Assembly: GCA_037957365.1 (NCBI GenBank)
Contig: JARHVA010000001.1
Coordinates: forward strand, 14,586,001-14,650,000
Source: Torreya grandis
Taxonomy: Eukaryota > Streptophyta > Pinopsida > Cupressales > Taxaceae
Direction of reading: 5' to 3'
DNA length: 64,000 nucleotides
The notes beneath the pieces were generated by a model. That model made no database searches. It saw nothing but the letters and a program-made list of their open reading frames with translations, and was not told the origin of the DNA. Positions 10,736 to 22,073 of the stretch are shown here, piece after piece. Position numbers and translations under genes: made by a program. Each line of letters begins with the position of its first letter. The stretch's first letter is position 1.

Positions 10736-12153
10736 AGATTTATAAAAAGTGACTAAGCTATAAAAGGGGCACACAATCAAGTGAAATCTTATTAGTTTGA
10801 TAGAAAATCTCTATAAAATGCTAAGTAGGACTCTCATATGATGTCATACTTGGAAAACTTGCATAATTTTAACTCTACAAGATAACACTATTAGCGAAAA
10901 ATATTCTAAGTATGGGAAAACCTTCATATTGAAACACATAAGGGCTATACTATTATAGACACAAGAGAGTGTATGGATGTCCATGATGACCATTCACCCG
11001 TTACGAATGTTGTAAAATACTCAATTGATCAAGTTAAAATAGGAGAGGTTTTACATCGTCTAGGACCAAGTGCGAGAAGATTTGAGCTCTAAAAAACTTC
11101 TATGTTGTGGGTTTTTAGAGGAGTCCCGTTTTCTTATACAAAAATGGGGTCATGTTGGCCACAATTAATGGTTACTTTGTTGGGAAAATATTAACCCAAC
11201 ATTTAGAACCTAGATTACGACCCTCTATAATCAAATCTAGAAATAACAAATAAAACTCTTTCTTATGAATTATAATAAATTAGAAGTGATCAAATCTGCT
11301 TAAGCAAATGACATATTGGTCTCAATATCATTTAAAGGGATACTTTGTCCAATAGTGTTATATTCCTTTCATTTCTTCATGAATTCATTGAGTGAGCTCA
11401 AATACATCTAGGATGTTTGAAGTATTTTGAATGTGCATACATGTTGTAGATTCTTGGTTAAGTAGGGATGGCTCAAGCATTACTATACTGCTAGCCAAAC
11501 ATCTATAGCCTCAATAGATATATATTTTATCCCGCTCTAGGCCTTGCTCTATTGCCAACTAGTCTAAAAATCCTCTAATTGAGGTTGCCTAAATCACCCT
11601 TTTAAAAGATGAAACTTAACACTTTACGTGAAATTTAGACATCCTTTGTTATGATATTCTAATGTTTGATCCATGAGGGTTGAATACCAATATAGAAAAG
11701 GTGATGGATTAATTCGTTGAGCATTTAAAATCTAGATAATCATTGTTTTCCCAGTGGTTCACAATATTCTTATATTTTTTCATTAGAGTGTTGTGAAGAC
11801 CTTTATCGAAGTAGAGCTTATATTAATTCACTCACTCAATTCTGAATTAGTGGTTCTTAATTTCTTTTGTATCTTAAAAGGAGTTACCTTATTACTATGT
11901 TTGATATTGGGGCTCCACCCTCTATTTTCCAAGTTTAGGATTGGGCTTTCACTGGATCGTCATCCTTTAAAGCAGTCAAGACTTGGTGATACATGGACAC
12001 ATACTTTATTCCTTTTAGCTCATTATTTTTACTAAAAATTGTGAAAATATGACGGTCGTCTTTTAGGGAGAAAACTGGGATAGATTAATGTGGGTGGATA
12101 GGGTTAGACACATGGCACATGAACACACATACCAAAATAACATGAAATAAGAG
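10736..12153. other. C segment between integrase and the minisatellite, no domain seen
   Basis: This is C sequence left of the A insertion. On the minus strand it follows the integrase part at 28.3-29.5 kb. I see only short, stop-rich frames. A plus frame at 11793-12035 (80 codons) is probably chance. Confidence 0.4.
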
Positions 12154-13368
12154 TGACTTAACCTTTTAAGGTTTTACAATGAAATTCTTATGTTTAGATT
12201 TAAGGTTTCAGATGCCTAAATTAGTCAAGTAAATATGCAATAATTAAGTACTAATTTGTTATGACCTTTGATCTTGTTTGAATTTCTAATAATAGCAATA
12301 AATAGGGATAAATAGAGACTTATCTAAAAAGTAATTATTGCAGATGATTTGGGTTCTAAAAGTTGAGATTTGGGCAATAGTCTATGTCATCAATAGGATT
12401 CTATTATTCATCTTCTCATTGGATAGTAGCACCTAATATAGATAGCAGTGCCATATGTGTGTAGTGTCTTCAACATGGCACTAATGTCCCCTTTGCAAGA
12501 CTATCCTATTTTTTAGGAGCACCTGCACCTATGTTTATTTGTCATGTTCCTACGTGCATGAACCCTAGAGCTCTGTGTTGTCCCTATAAAACTTGATTTA
12601 ATTTAAAAACCTTAGTCCTTCTTTCAAGTATAGCATGAGCAATAATTTTGTGTGTGTTAGTAGGATGGACTAGACATCATCAACACCTTGCTATGTAGAT
12701 ATTTACCTACATACCAATACTCTAAAGATGGATCAATCCTGATGTAGTTCTCCCACCTAGTGCTTGATGCAAGTGCATGTGAATGCTATAATGAGATTGG
12801 CCTTAGATGCCTTGAATGTGCTTGAGCTTTGAAATGTTTGAAAACTAGGCTCAGGGCTATTTTATATGGTAGTATGTAGAAAGTAGGGCAGAATAGGGAT
12901 CAAATACCTTAATTTTTCTCAACTTTGTCTTTAGTTTGAATAGCTTTTACATCTATTTTCCATTTAGTGAATAGAGGTTGATTAGACTTGTATTTATAGG
13001 GTTTTAATACTTATGCAGATAAGAAAATTATCTTAGGCCAACCTTAGGAGGGGAACATATTTGAAAAAATATCTATTGAGAAGAGTTAGGGCTAAAGACA
13101 ATAGCACCAAGTTGGAGACACTAGAGCCATGTGGTTGTAGTGTCCCAAATGTAACACCAATGTCCTCTTTATAGATTGTTAGGCAATTTGGATTGGGATC
13201 TGAGATGAAAATTCTGGGACTGTGTTTTGACTAGTTGTAGGTGACTATGGTATGCTAAATCACTGAAAAAGTAAGTCTAATGCTCAAGTATAGGTCTATG
13301 TCTAGCCGAAGGATAGGTTAACTCAATTGACACTCTTAGCATCTAATTACCACTTTTAGGTGATTACA
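12154..13368 (-). repeat. Element A 3' LTR (left)
   Basis: Pairs with 27052-28269. On the minus strand it runs TGTAATCACCTAAAAGTGG ... GGTTAAGTCA, giving TG...CA ends. Its right end at 13368 adjoins the polypurine tract. The copies differ at scattered positions and are clearly old. Confidence 0.85.
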
Positions 13369-13380
13369 TTTCCCCCCTTT
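13369..13380 (-). promoter_or_regulatory. Polypurine tract of element A
   Basis: The minus strand reads AAAGGGGGGAAA and is directly followed by the LTR start TGTAATCACC. This is the plus-strand priming site used in reverse transcription and it fixes the orientation. Element B has AAAGGGGGCAAA at the same place. Confidence 0.8.
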
Positions 13381-15814
13381 ATGCTAGCAATGCAACAAAA
13401 TGAAATGATAGTATAAAGGAAAAAGAAGCGTAGGTAGACTTACCTAAGGAGTGAATCTCGTATAACTGAGTTTGATTATGTGAATTTGGATTTGCATATG
13501 TGAAACATGATCCAAACCAATGTCGTATAATGAAAGATGCAAAAAGCAGTCCTTAATTAAGAGATGATCAGAAGGAAAAGACTATGTTGAATTGAAGTAA
13601 CTAAGTAAAGTTGAGTAAAGAGAGAGGAAATGAATGAATACACCTCATTAAGTACACAAACTAATGCATGAACCTAGTGATAAATTTTGTGTGTGAGTAT
13701 GCGTAGTGATCATATCATTGAATAACTTGAACTGAGCTGATAGCTTGCTTAATCCTCATATGGGTGGCTCAAGAACTCAATTCAGTTGTGAATCCATCAT
13801 TGCCCACCCCTGCTCAGTGGATCTTGATCTCTATGAATAACTTTGATAATATTGCAAGTGTGTCTAACCCTCTCATGTAGGTGTCTTAAGAATTCAAGTG
13901 GGCCATGACTCCATAATTTCCCACCTATACAAAGTAGATGCATCTATAATTAAACTACACAAAGTGTTGAATGTATCTAACTGAGTAAATTTAACTGTGT
14001 ATTTGACTCTATGGCCACTCGGGTATATTAGGAAGCTCTAGGCTACTCAAGAATGCCAAATACTATAGATGGAGTAAGGCATGAATCTAGTGACAACGAA
14101 GAATGTGATAGTAAGTGTATACAATATTGAAAATGACATGGAGTTTGCCATTATATTTGATCAACCTATTTGAAGATGAGTATATGGAAACTATGTGTCA
14201 CACACATACCCCTAATCTGGTAACTCAGTATACTAAATTTAAATCAAGTATGTAATAGTTGAATATATGTAACTAATGTGAATGTATGAGTGATCATGCT
14301 GCACATGATGCCCACAAATATGAGCAAATGGTATGAATTTGAGCTGAAATGAATGTATCTGAGCTAAATTTGAACATAACTATCAACCATGTGACTGTAT
14401 CTGTGCAAATGTATAATGTACCTAATGTACTAGTCTGAATGATCTAGATTATCCTAAAGCTAGGGCTACTAGACAATAGCACCCTATGGCACTAGTGTCC
14501 CAATCTAGGTACTAAAGAACACCTAGTTTAATTTTTGAGTCATCTAGATTGAATTATAAATCTCTCTTATGTTCTGTGTTTGCCTTGAGTCTAATTTTTG
14601 TGATTGAGCCTATGTGCTTTAATATATCTATGACTTACAAATTATGAACCTGATCTCTATGACAAACCCCTGTGAATGCCCCCTCTTTTGAGGGCATTTG
14701 TAAAATATATGTAAGAATTGCCCTTTAAATAAATAGCTCTACAAAATGTTTTAGCTATAGCATGTGCATTATTTTTTAATATAATGTAAATGTATATGAG
14801 CATAAGTAAGTAATGTAAGATGTATGTGGTAATCTAGCACTATGTAAGGTTGTCAAGATAGATATAAGTAATGTATATGGTAGTAAAATCTGAGTAACTA
14901 CCTAAGGGGATAGGGCATGATGCCCATCACAGCTCCCAAGTAGGAAGGGTAGATGCTTGAGATCCCTCATGGCATTAAAAATTGGTGTGTGTGTAACAAG
15001 CAAATACAAGTGTCATTGTGTAGAAGCATACAAGGAAGTAAACATACAAGCATATGAGGTGCATCAAAGTTAGGTCAAGGGGCCATAATACAAGGAAAAT
15101 GGGCACATATCACTAAATCTAAGAATGAAGACATATAAGGACATGTTCAAATATCTGCATATGTAAGCAACAAATAATTTAGAGTAGAGACACAAAGAAG
15201 GACATGTTTAAATGTCTATATATAAAAGTAGTAAAAAACACACATAAGGGACATGGGCTTATGTCCAAGACATAGAAATAGAGAAGTGGTATAGAAGCCA
15301 AAGAACAAGGGCATATTCAAATACCCTTGAATATGGAAGAATCATAGGAACACAATCAATTCTAATCTATGAACTAGAATTAAAAGCATGTATAACTATG
15401 TAATACAAATCTATGTAAATTCTAGTATGCATATATACTAACACTAACTAGTGATAGTCAACAAAGAAATATAAGCAATGAGGAGTAATGATCAATATCA
15501 AGATTAATCAATGCATAAATTGGAATGTATAGTATGTAAAGATAAAATTTGGTTATAAAAACTATGTATGAGACACCCTCGAGTGAGCGGGTGTATCAAC
15601 GTATAGACCTAGATCAGTTTAAATGCCCCCAATCGGTAGATGATAGTTGGTATGGATCAGTGTAGTTGATCGAAGTCCTATATATAATTTGCAAGCACTC
15701 GATAAGAACAAGTGAAACATATGTGTATGATAAAACCAACTATACTAGGATAGCTAGCAATATGCAATATATGATAAGTAGTATAAATGTAAACATAATA
15801 ATACATACAATATG
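13381..15814 (-). other. Element A non-coding interior, distal part
   Basis: About 2.4 kb of AT-rich, stop-rich sequence lies between the polypurine tract and insert G. It shares style and phrases with the matching part of B (32.8-34.9 kb), for example repeated 'acat(a/g)ttcaaatgtc' and 'acatgggctta'. No polymerase or integrase motif is found on either strand. Confidence 0.5.
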
Positions 15815-15929
15815 TAAATTGTTGACCATTATGCCCAACAGGGCAAAAAATCGATCAACTTTTCCCCTTGCTATTTAAGCCAATTCATTTTTTATTTTTG
15901 TACAAGTCCAAAAGTTTCTACGGACTCTA

Positions 15930-16250
15930 CAGGTGCTTGGTTCAATCTTTAGGTCCTTCAAAGCTTTGGTTCAATCAGCTAAGTTCAATGCGGAGTTAAA
16001 TCGGCAGTTTAACCATTTTTGGTTCAAGCCAATTGGTTCATCTCTTGCTTCATCGCTTGTTCAAGGCCAAGGTTCAACATTGGTTTAACCATTTGGCTCA
16101 TCGGCGTGCAACGTTGAACCATTTTTGGTTTAACAAATCAGTTCAAAGGTTTGGTTCAACGGGCTCGGCACGCAATGGTTGAACCATTGAATCGATTGAA
16201 CTGTTAAACCATTTTTGGTTCAATGGGTTAGTTCAACGCCTCCAGTTTAA
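15930..16250. repeat. GGTTCAA/TTGAACC degenerate repeat zone in the 5' LTR of G
   Basis: More than a dozen copies of GGTTCA, or its complement, occur in about 320 bases, several arranged as AACCATTTTTGGTT inverted repeats. The same zone lies at about 22190-22490 in the other LTR, where CGTTGAACC (22447-22455) and GGTTCAACG (22462-22470) form a perfect 9-bp stem around ATTTTT. It sits upstream of the TATA-like box, so it is in U3. Confidence 0.7.
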
Positions 16251-17309
16251 TGTGCAGGATAAAAAAGGAAAAGCCTGAAGGTATTTGTCGAGGATGATGA
16301 CATCCTGAAAGCCATCAAATATAAGGAAGTAAATTAGTTGTTGGTTTTCAAAGCGATGACGACCGCGTGAATGCCAAATTTCATACAATGAAAGAGCCGT
16401 TTGCTTTCAAACCAAAGGAGCGATAACCATGGAAAAGGCCCAGCAATGCAGCGACCCGCTAGAAGATAGCTCGAAGGCTGAAAGAGCCAGAAAGAGACAA
16501 GATAGGAAAAGGATAAAGTGCCAAGCATGGAGTAAGTAGATAGTCCAATTGGCGAAGGGAGGTGTCGATTCCAAAAATTATTCTAGCAGGTGAAATAGTG
16601 GCTGCGAATTGACCATTAAAAGGTGCGAACAACTAGCAATGCAACCAGTTTTCTTCATTTCGCATTTATGAGTAGACAAACCATGTAATCACCTTGAAGA
16701 AGTGGCCTTACAAGTAGACAAAGGGTGCATGCTCATTGATGTTTTGAGTGGCCTGCTCTTCCCAATGCTCGCAGGGCACATGGGTCACTTGTAAAAGGGG
16801 CACCAAAAGGCCTCCTTTCTTCTATATATTGAGGACTTGTCATTTTGTAATCATCTTCCACATTTGTAAGGTGTAGCCCTGGTAAAATTTCACCTAAATG
16901 AATAAAATGCAATTTTACCTCTATCTTGGATAGATATTTTTGAGTATGTCTCAAGTGTTAGTTTGTGTTTAGTCATTATTTCTCGATGCTTTCACAGGTC
17001 CAACACCAACATACCTGTTATCTACAAGTACTAGTTCTGCCGCTGAGGTGAGCTATATTTGGAAGTGCAAAAGCAAAACAAATTACTACATAAGTGTGCG
17101 TCTCACAAAACCTTGGGTGATCTCTATTTTCTATATTGAGCCTCCCTACCAGTTTCTTGCAGCCTGGTCCTTATGCCAAGTTGGAAGTGTATGTGTGTGT
17201 TTGTCTGGTTTTATAGTGTGGATGTGAGAAGGTCAAATTTATTTTGGTGTATCACCTCCTTTGAGTAGTTTGTTTTCCTGTAATCTTTCTCCCTTTTCAT
17301 CCCCCCCAT

Positions 17310-17311
<2 letters not shown>

Positions 17312-17354
<43 letters not shown>
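17312..17354. repeat. (GT)n microsatellite in the G 5' LTR
   Basis: An uninterrupted TG run of about 20 units, with one later GTAT break. The matching run in the other LTR (about 23579-23609) is shorter. Confidence 0.9.
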
Positions 17355-17358
<4 letters not shown>

Positions 17359-17530
17359 TATTACTTATTGGAACGAACATGATGCATCAAAGGGAGCTAG
17401 CCCTTATCTAGAGACTCTCCCCTCCAGCTTCGCCAGTCCCATAGGTGAGAGGGGAGTTTCCATTGTTGCGTGTGGAAGGCAGGAGCTTGGCCTCCTGCCC
17501 ACGGGTGCAATCCACTGCATCAATAGTTTT

Positions 17531-17549
17531 TGGCACGCCCGGTGGGACC
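17531..17549 (+). promoter_or_regulatory. Putative primer binding site of element G
   Basis: TGGCACGCCCGGTGGGACC lies five bases after the LTR end. It begins with TGG, as tRNA-primed sites do, and is GC-rich in an AT-rich setting. I did not assign the tRNA. Confidence 0.65.
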
Positions 17550-17639
17550 AACTAAGACAAGTTGTGTCCAAAGAGTTGAAGAATTTTTGGTGTGTTCTTC
17601 AACTGACCAGCCTTTAAAGGCTTTGCATCAAACACCAAT

Positions 17640-17904
17640 GGCGAATCTGAGTTGAATCTACTGGTTAAGCAGCTTGGTGCCATCAGAAATCTTAATTTTA
17701 TATGTATAATTATTTTGCACAGAATCATGGACCTTGTATTCCTTCATATGACTATGATCAGGCTCCAGATATTTATGCAATCCCCTCAAGCAGATCTCCT
17801 AGTTTCCCTGCAACGATAAGGGAGGTGGCATTGGAGTTTGAGAGGCAAATAATGGAGATTTATTGAGTTGATGTATAGTGATCAGCTCAAGAAGCTGAAT
17901 AATA
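17640..17904 (+). pseudogene. Element G coding region, first part
   Basis: After the primer site the plus strand reads as a decayed protein region: an alignable frame through 'SYDYDQAPDIYAIPSSRSP' and 'EVALEFERQIMEIY', then 'YSDQLKKLNN'. The copia fragment cuts it here. It resumes at about 20245 with LEEQYGYQQALMYKEECLF, so the intact frame would have had a charged, coiled-coil-like segment. At least one frameshift and one stop are present. No domain is recognised. Confidence 0.5.
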
Positions 17905-17984
17905 CTAAGCAGGGTAGTGTTGATTTGGATGAGGTGATGATCCAAAATGAGCTCACGGGGAAAAATAATCACAGACAGGAAAAC

Positions 17985-18105
17985 ACAGACACCAATGTCG
18001 GTCAGGCAGGAACCAACATCGATCATACAGGCATCGATGTCTGTCAGATAGTAACCGACGTCAGTCAGATAGGAATCGACGTCGGTCAGGTACAGACCTA
18101 GAGAT
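17985..18105 (+). repeat. 21-bp tandem repeat encoding a 7-residue repeat in the copia linker
   Basis: Five adjacent 21-bp units, consensus about ACCGACGTCAGTCAGATAGGA, keep the frame and encode T-[ND]-[VI]-x-Q-x-G type heptads. The DNA unit is the same GACGTC palindrome motif seen in this family's LTR. Confidence 0.8.
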
Positions 18106-18249
18106 GACCGAGATCGATCACTGATAGAGAATTTGGGTGGACATCAAGCTATGGATGAGTCTCAAATGCCCATATGGAGGATTGAAAGGGTAAGTAAGCC
18201 TCAAATTCATTATTTGCCTCAAATTCATTATTTGCCTTCTTTATACTAC

Positions 18250-19197
18250 TTAAACTTGTTGCTCACTGATGGTAAAAAACCAAGAAGTTTTGAAGAGGCA
18301 ATGTAGGTAAAATCCAGGAAACAATGGGAGCATGGCATGAATTCTTTGGAAGAGAACCAAACAGGAGATTTGGTAGAGTTGCCAGCCAATATGAAAGCAC
18401 TAAAAGACGAATGGATTCCTTGGTTAAAGAAAGGAGAGAATGGACACATGAGACGGAAGGCTAGGGTATATGGTCTTGAGCAAGTTCCATGACAGTGGTA
18501 CAGGTTTGACAGGTGTATGACAAAGCATGGCTTTAGTCAATGTCAATGTAATCACTGTGTTTACTTTACCAGGTTGGATAATGATTGCAATATTATCCTA
18601 TTACTGTATGTAGATGATATGCTTGTTGTAGGTTCACACATGCAGGATATTGTTGAGCTTAAGGTAAAATTAGCTCACACATTTGCCATGAAGGATTTGG
18701 GAGCAGCAAAGAAAATCCTTGGCATGAGTATTAAGAGAGACAGGAAAAATCACAGTTTGATTTTGTCTCAAGAGGATTATGTGAACAAGGTGTTGAAGAG
18801 ATTCAATATGTAGGATGCAAAACTGGTAGGCACACCTATGGCTGGACACTTCAAGTTGAGCAAAGAACAGTGTCCTAATTCACATGATGAGGTAGAGTAC
18901 ATGAGTAGAGTTCCATATGCTTCCACAGTTGGGAGCTTGATGTATGCAATGGTATGTACTAGACCTGATATTGCCCAAGCAGTGGGAGTTATCAGTAAAT
19001 TTATGGCCAATCCAAGGAAGAAGCACTGGAAAGCAGTTCAATGGATTCTCAGGTATCTGAGAGGGACCAGCAGTAGGGATTCATGCTATGCAGGGTCAGG
19101 AACTTCTCTACATGGGTATGTAGATTCGGATATGGCAGGTTACTTAGATGACAGGCGGAGCACCACAGGATGTGTGGTGGTTGGTCTTCAAGATTGA
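18250..19197 (+). pseudogene. Copia RT-RNase H remnant with internal deletions
   Basis: One plus frame runs from LLLTDGKKPRSFEEAM, the usual lead-in to copia RT, to the early RNase H. Stops occur at ATG-TAG near 18301, at TGA near 18491, and at TAG 18811-18813. The RT palm has YVDD at 18607-18618, then DIVELKVKLAHTFAMKDLG, DYVNKVLKRF, VGSLMYAMVCTRPDIAQAVG and WILRYLRGT, all standard copia blocks in order. After WIPWLKKGENGHMRRKARVY the sequence jumps straight to GLEQVP, so most of the fingers and first palm strand (roughly 80 residues) are deleted. A second deletion removes the RNase H core after STTGCVV. A short direct duplication of 'cctcaaattcattatttg' lies at about 18199-18236. Confidence 0.92.
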
Positions 19198-19285
19198 GCT
19201 TGAAGAGGGATACAAGCCAAGAAACAAAATTAGATGATGTACAGGTACAGGTACAGGTGCAACTATTTATCTCTAAGTGGGAGAT

Positions 19286-20244
19286 TGTTAGGTTGTGGAG
19301 CTAAAAGCTTCACTGATGCAAATGGAGGAGGTCGCTGAGTTATAGAGTAATCGACGTTGGTCTGATCAACCGATGTCAGTCATCTTTAGTGTTCATAGTA
19401 ACCGATGTCGGTTATGGGTCGGCTGACATCAGTCAGATAGGCACTGACGTCGGTAGCCTATGTGTGCATGCATTTGCATGCGTCTCCGAAATTGTTCTAT
19501 TTTTGGACGGACAGTTAGTTTGCATGTAAAAGACTAATTTAAGTCTTGAGTCTGTGTTTCTAATTATTGTAATTAGGAAGTCTAATTATTGTTTGTATGG
19601 GATCTATTTAAGAGACCCATGGGCTATATTGTAACTTGAGGGATCAAAGAAGGGATCCTCTTGATTATAAGATCTAGGTTTGCAAGTGTGCAAGTCTAGG
19701 TTGATCTGCAGGTGTGCAAGATCAGGGAAGATCTACATGGTGTGTAAGATCAGTTGATCTATAGGTGTGCAAGATCAGGTAAGATCTACATGTGTAAGTA
19801 AGGTCAGTTGATCTGCAGGTGTGTGTGTGTGTGCAAGGTCAAAGGAGATCTACGTGGCATCAAGATCAAAGGAAATTTGCAACACAACAAGGAACAAGAT
19901 CAGGGAAGATCTACTTGGAGTACGTTGAGTACTTGGTACTGGCAGTATTGTTACTGACTGGTTGAGTGAACAATAACTCTGTGTTTGAGTTGTTTATTGT
20001 GACTGTAATTGAGAGAGAGTGAACTCTTGAGGGAGAATATTTGTACGCCCTAGAGGTGTGGGAAGAAGAGTGTGGCACTTCTTCATTGTATTTCCTTTTT
20101 GATGAGTATTAATACAAGATTATATTGTCTCTCATATTCTGTGTTGTTTTTGATTTCTAGTTATATTTTACTTCTGGTTAAATTTTGTGTTTAGTTGCTT
20201 ATACAAGGTAAGCAATTGTGCTCTTAATCTTGACAAGATTAACA
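19286..20244 (+). repeat. Copia 3' LTR
   Basis: Starts TGTTAGGTTGTGGAGC just after the polypurine tract and ends GATTAACA, about 959 bp. Its first 200 bases carry about five spaced GACGTC-like palindromes (19350-19465). A second repeat zone at 19680-19870 alternates 'gttgatctgcaggtgtgcaagatca' and 'gaagatctacatg'. The start matches the minus-strand LTR at 1-264. Confidence 0.85.
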
Positions 20245-21744
20245 TACTGGAGGAGCAGTACGGTTATCAGCAGGCACTGATGTATAAAGAGGAGTGTTTG
20301 TTTAGGCAAGCTTAGGCCCTACAATCCACGGAGGAGGAGGTAACAAAATGGAGAAATCCATTTATTCAAGGTAGTCAGCCTTGTGTGCCCCCTCATGTTA
20401 TGAAGAAAGCCCCCTCTTTTGCACCAAATCCTTTTTATCAGATAGCACTCACCCATTCTAGCTCATCTGACGCATCTGCTCTCAATCCCGTGTGCCTGGC
20501 TTTCCAACATCAAAGGGCATCAGAGCAACCCCCATGGAGATCAATCTTCCCAATTCTTTATATTTGAATCTTCCATTAGGGGGAACACCACCAGCTAGCA
20601 CTTCCCTCTTCTAGAGACTCTTCCAGTGCATCAATAGTCTCTTCCTTACATTCCTCAACCTCCCCAAGTCTTTCAACGTGATGTGCAGATTCCAAGTTGG
20701 AGGAAGGAATGCTAGGAACCAGCCCAGAGCCTTGAAGAGGATGATGCTGGTGACCTCCAAGAAAGGCTCTTCCAAGAAGATCTAGCCAGGAGAATTATAG
20801 AGTTGGAATCCAGAGAGAGATTCCTCAACCAATGTGTGATGGACGGTTCAAACTAACCAACACATTCCACGTCTAAACACACCCCACCTACACATTTCCA
20901 TGAGAGATATCAGGCTGCACCTGATATAGATGAAGTGCTAGCCAAGTGGAAGGAGGAGAATCATTCGATTCTAGCTCAAGGACTTCCTCCTCTTCCACAT
21001 GCTTGTCCCACTTCACCCCTTCTCAAGGAAGAACCTATTCTGCAAGAGGTGAGTGAAGAGTAGAAGATCCAATCTGCAGTTCCCCAAGAGGCTATCATGA
21101 GCAACAATGAAGAAGAAATCATCATTGATGCTTCTTGTGAAGATACCATCAGCAATGGAGAAGACTCAGGGCATGCATACATGCAGATGTTCCAGCAATA
21201 TGAGGAAGAACAAAATCATGGTGAGCTCTCTTCCCCCTTGTTCGATGAACTTCCTTGTTGCTTCGATGAGGAGGATGACTACGCTGATGAGCCTGAGTTG
21301 GAGGGGGAAAAGGAGAGGTCTGTCTTCCTTGAGGGAGGCCTTGAAGAAGAAAGTTTTGAACAGAGAGGTGATGTTTTATGGAATGAGAAATCAGTTTGTG
21401 ATTCCATTTCAGACATCACAACTATCACCCTTCTTCACAAAGGCCAAGAGGAAGCAGAGGATGAGTCTGACAAGATCTTCAACGAGGCAGAAGGAAACAA
21501 GTCAGACCATGATGCATTGCAGAGGGAATGTGCATGTCAAAGGGCTTATGGTGATGAGCCAGCATCCATTAATTTCTTGGTGAAGAGCACCAATATGATG
21601 AACCAACATTCAACAAGCTTCCAAGAACAAATAGAGTACACATATGTTGGGAGCATGTTCGAATCTGTTTCACTTGAATACCAGCCAATGCAGGTGACAG
21701 GCAAGAAGAGCAAGTCACCAATTCTCCTTTTCATTCAGTGACTT
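20245..21744 (+). pseudogene. Element G coding region, second part: acidic coiled-coil-like protein
   Basis: The open stretch 21097-21744 encodes 214 residues. The same frame extends upstream to about 20880 with one TAG at 21060-21062. Further upstream, broken frames continue back to 20245 (LEEQYGYQQ; QERLFQEDLARRIIELESRE). The product is strongly acidic, with runs such as DEEDDYADEPELEGEKER, and lacks Cys-His knuckles, a DTG/DSG site or an RT motif. It may be a rapidly evolving gag-like protein carried by a non-autonomous family. I do not recognise a named family. It ends about 330 bases before the 3' LTR. Confidence 0.55.
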
Positions 21745-22073
21745 GCTTGCCACCATAAGTCTTCTTTCCAAGAAGGGGACTTAAGAAATTTTCCCTTTGA
21801 TCCAGGAGGGAAGCAAATATTCCTAGTTAGTTGTATATAGTAGTTTGTTTTTAGTTTCTTTCCTGCTTTCCCTAAGTGTAGTTGCACAGGTAGTGTTTTT
21901 AGCCTTGTGTGTTTCCCTTTGCATGTGGGGTAAGAAGCTTCATGTTTTGATTCTCGGATCTTTTTGGGTTGTTGTTAACTTTGTTTAAGCTACCTCTGAC
22001 TCTATGCCCAATGGACTGCAAGGCAACTGGTCTTTAAGCATGGCAGGCATGCTTCCCCTGGGAGGTGCTAATC

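Larger units (their letters stand above)
15820..17525 (+). repeat. Element G 5' LTR
   Basis: Starts TGTTGACCATTATGCCC and ends CATCAATA (CAACA in the other copy). It contains a TATA-like TCTATATATT at 16821-16830, AATAAA at 16901-16906, a (GT)n run at about 17312-17354, and a zone at about 15930-16250 thick with GGTTCAA/TTGAACC units. The TATA box followed about 80 bases later by a polyadenylation signal fits a compact U3/R/U5. Confidence 0.9.
17905..20244 (+). mobile_element. 5'-truncated Ty1/copia fragment nested in G
   Basis: Plus-strand copia sequence starts in the linker between integrase and RT. It runs through a shortened RT and RNase H, then a polypurine tract AAGTGGGAGAT (19275-19285) and an LTR (19286-20244). 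Everything upstream of the linker, including the 5' LTR, gag and integrase, is missing. The left border is approximate. A clear 5-bp duplication is not seen (only TACT is shared), which fits truncation or later deletion. Confidence 0.8.

Noticed and set aside
15930..16250. GGTTCAA words resembling Pol III B boxes or tRNA arms
   Set aside because: No cloverleaf, no A box at the right distance, and the units are tandem and inverted throughout a Pol II-type LTR.
17261..17617. 118-codon plus-strand open frame spanning the end of the G LTR
   Set aside because: It runs through the (GT)n tract (poly Cys-Val) and the primer site, so it is not a protein gene.
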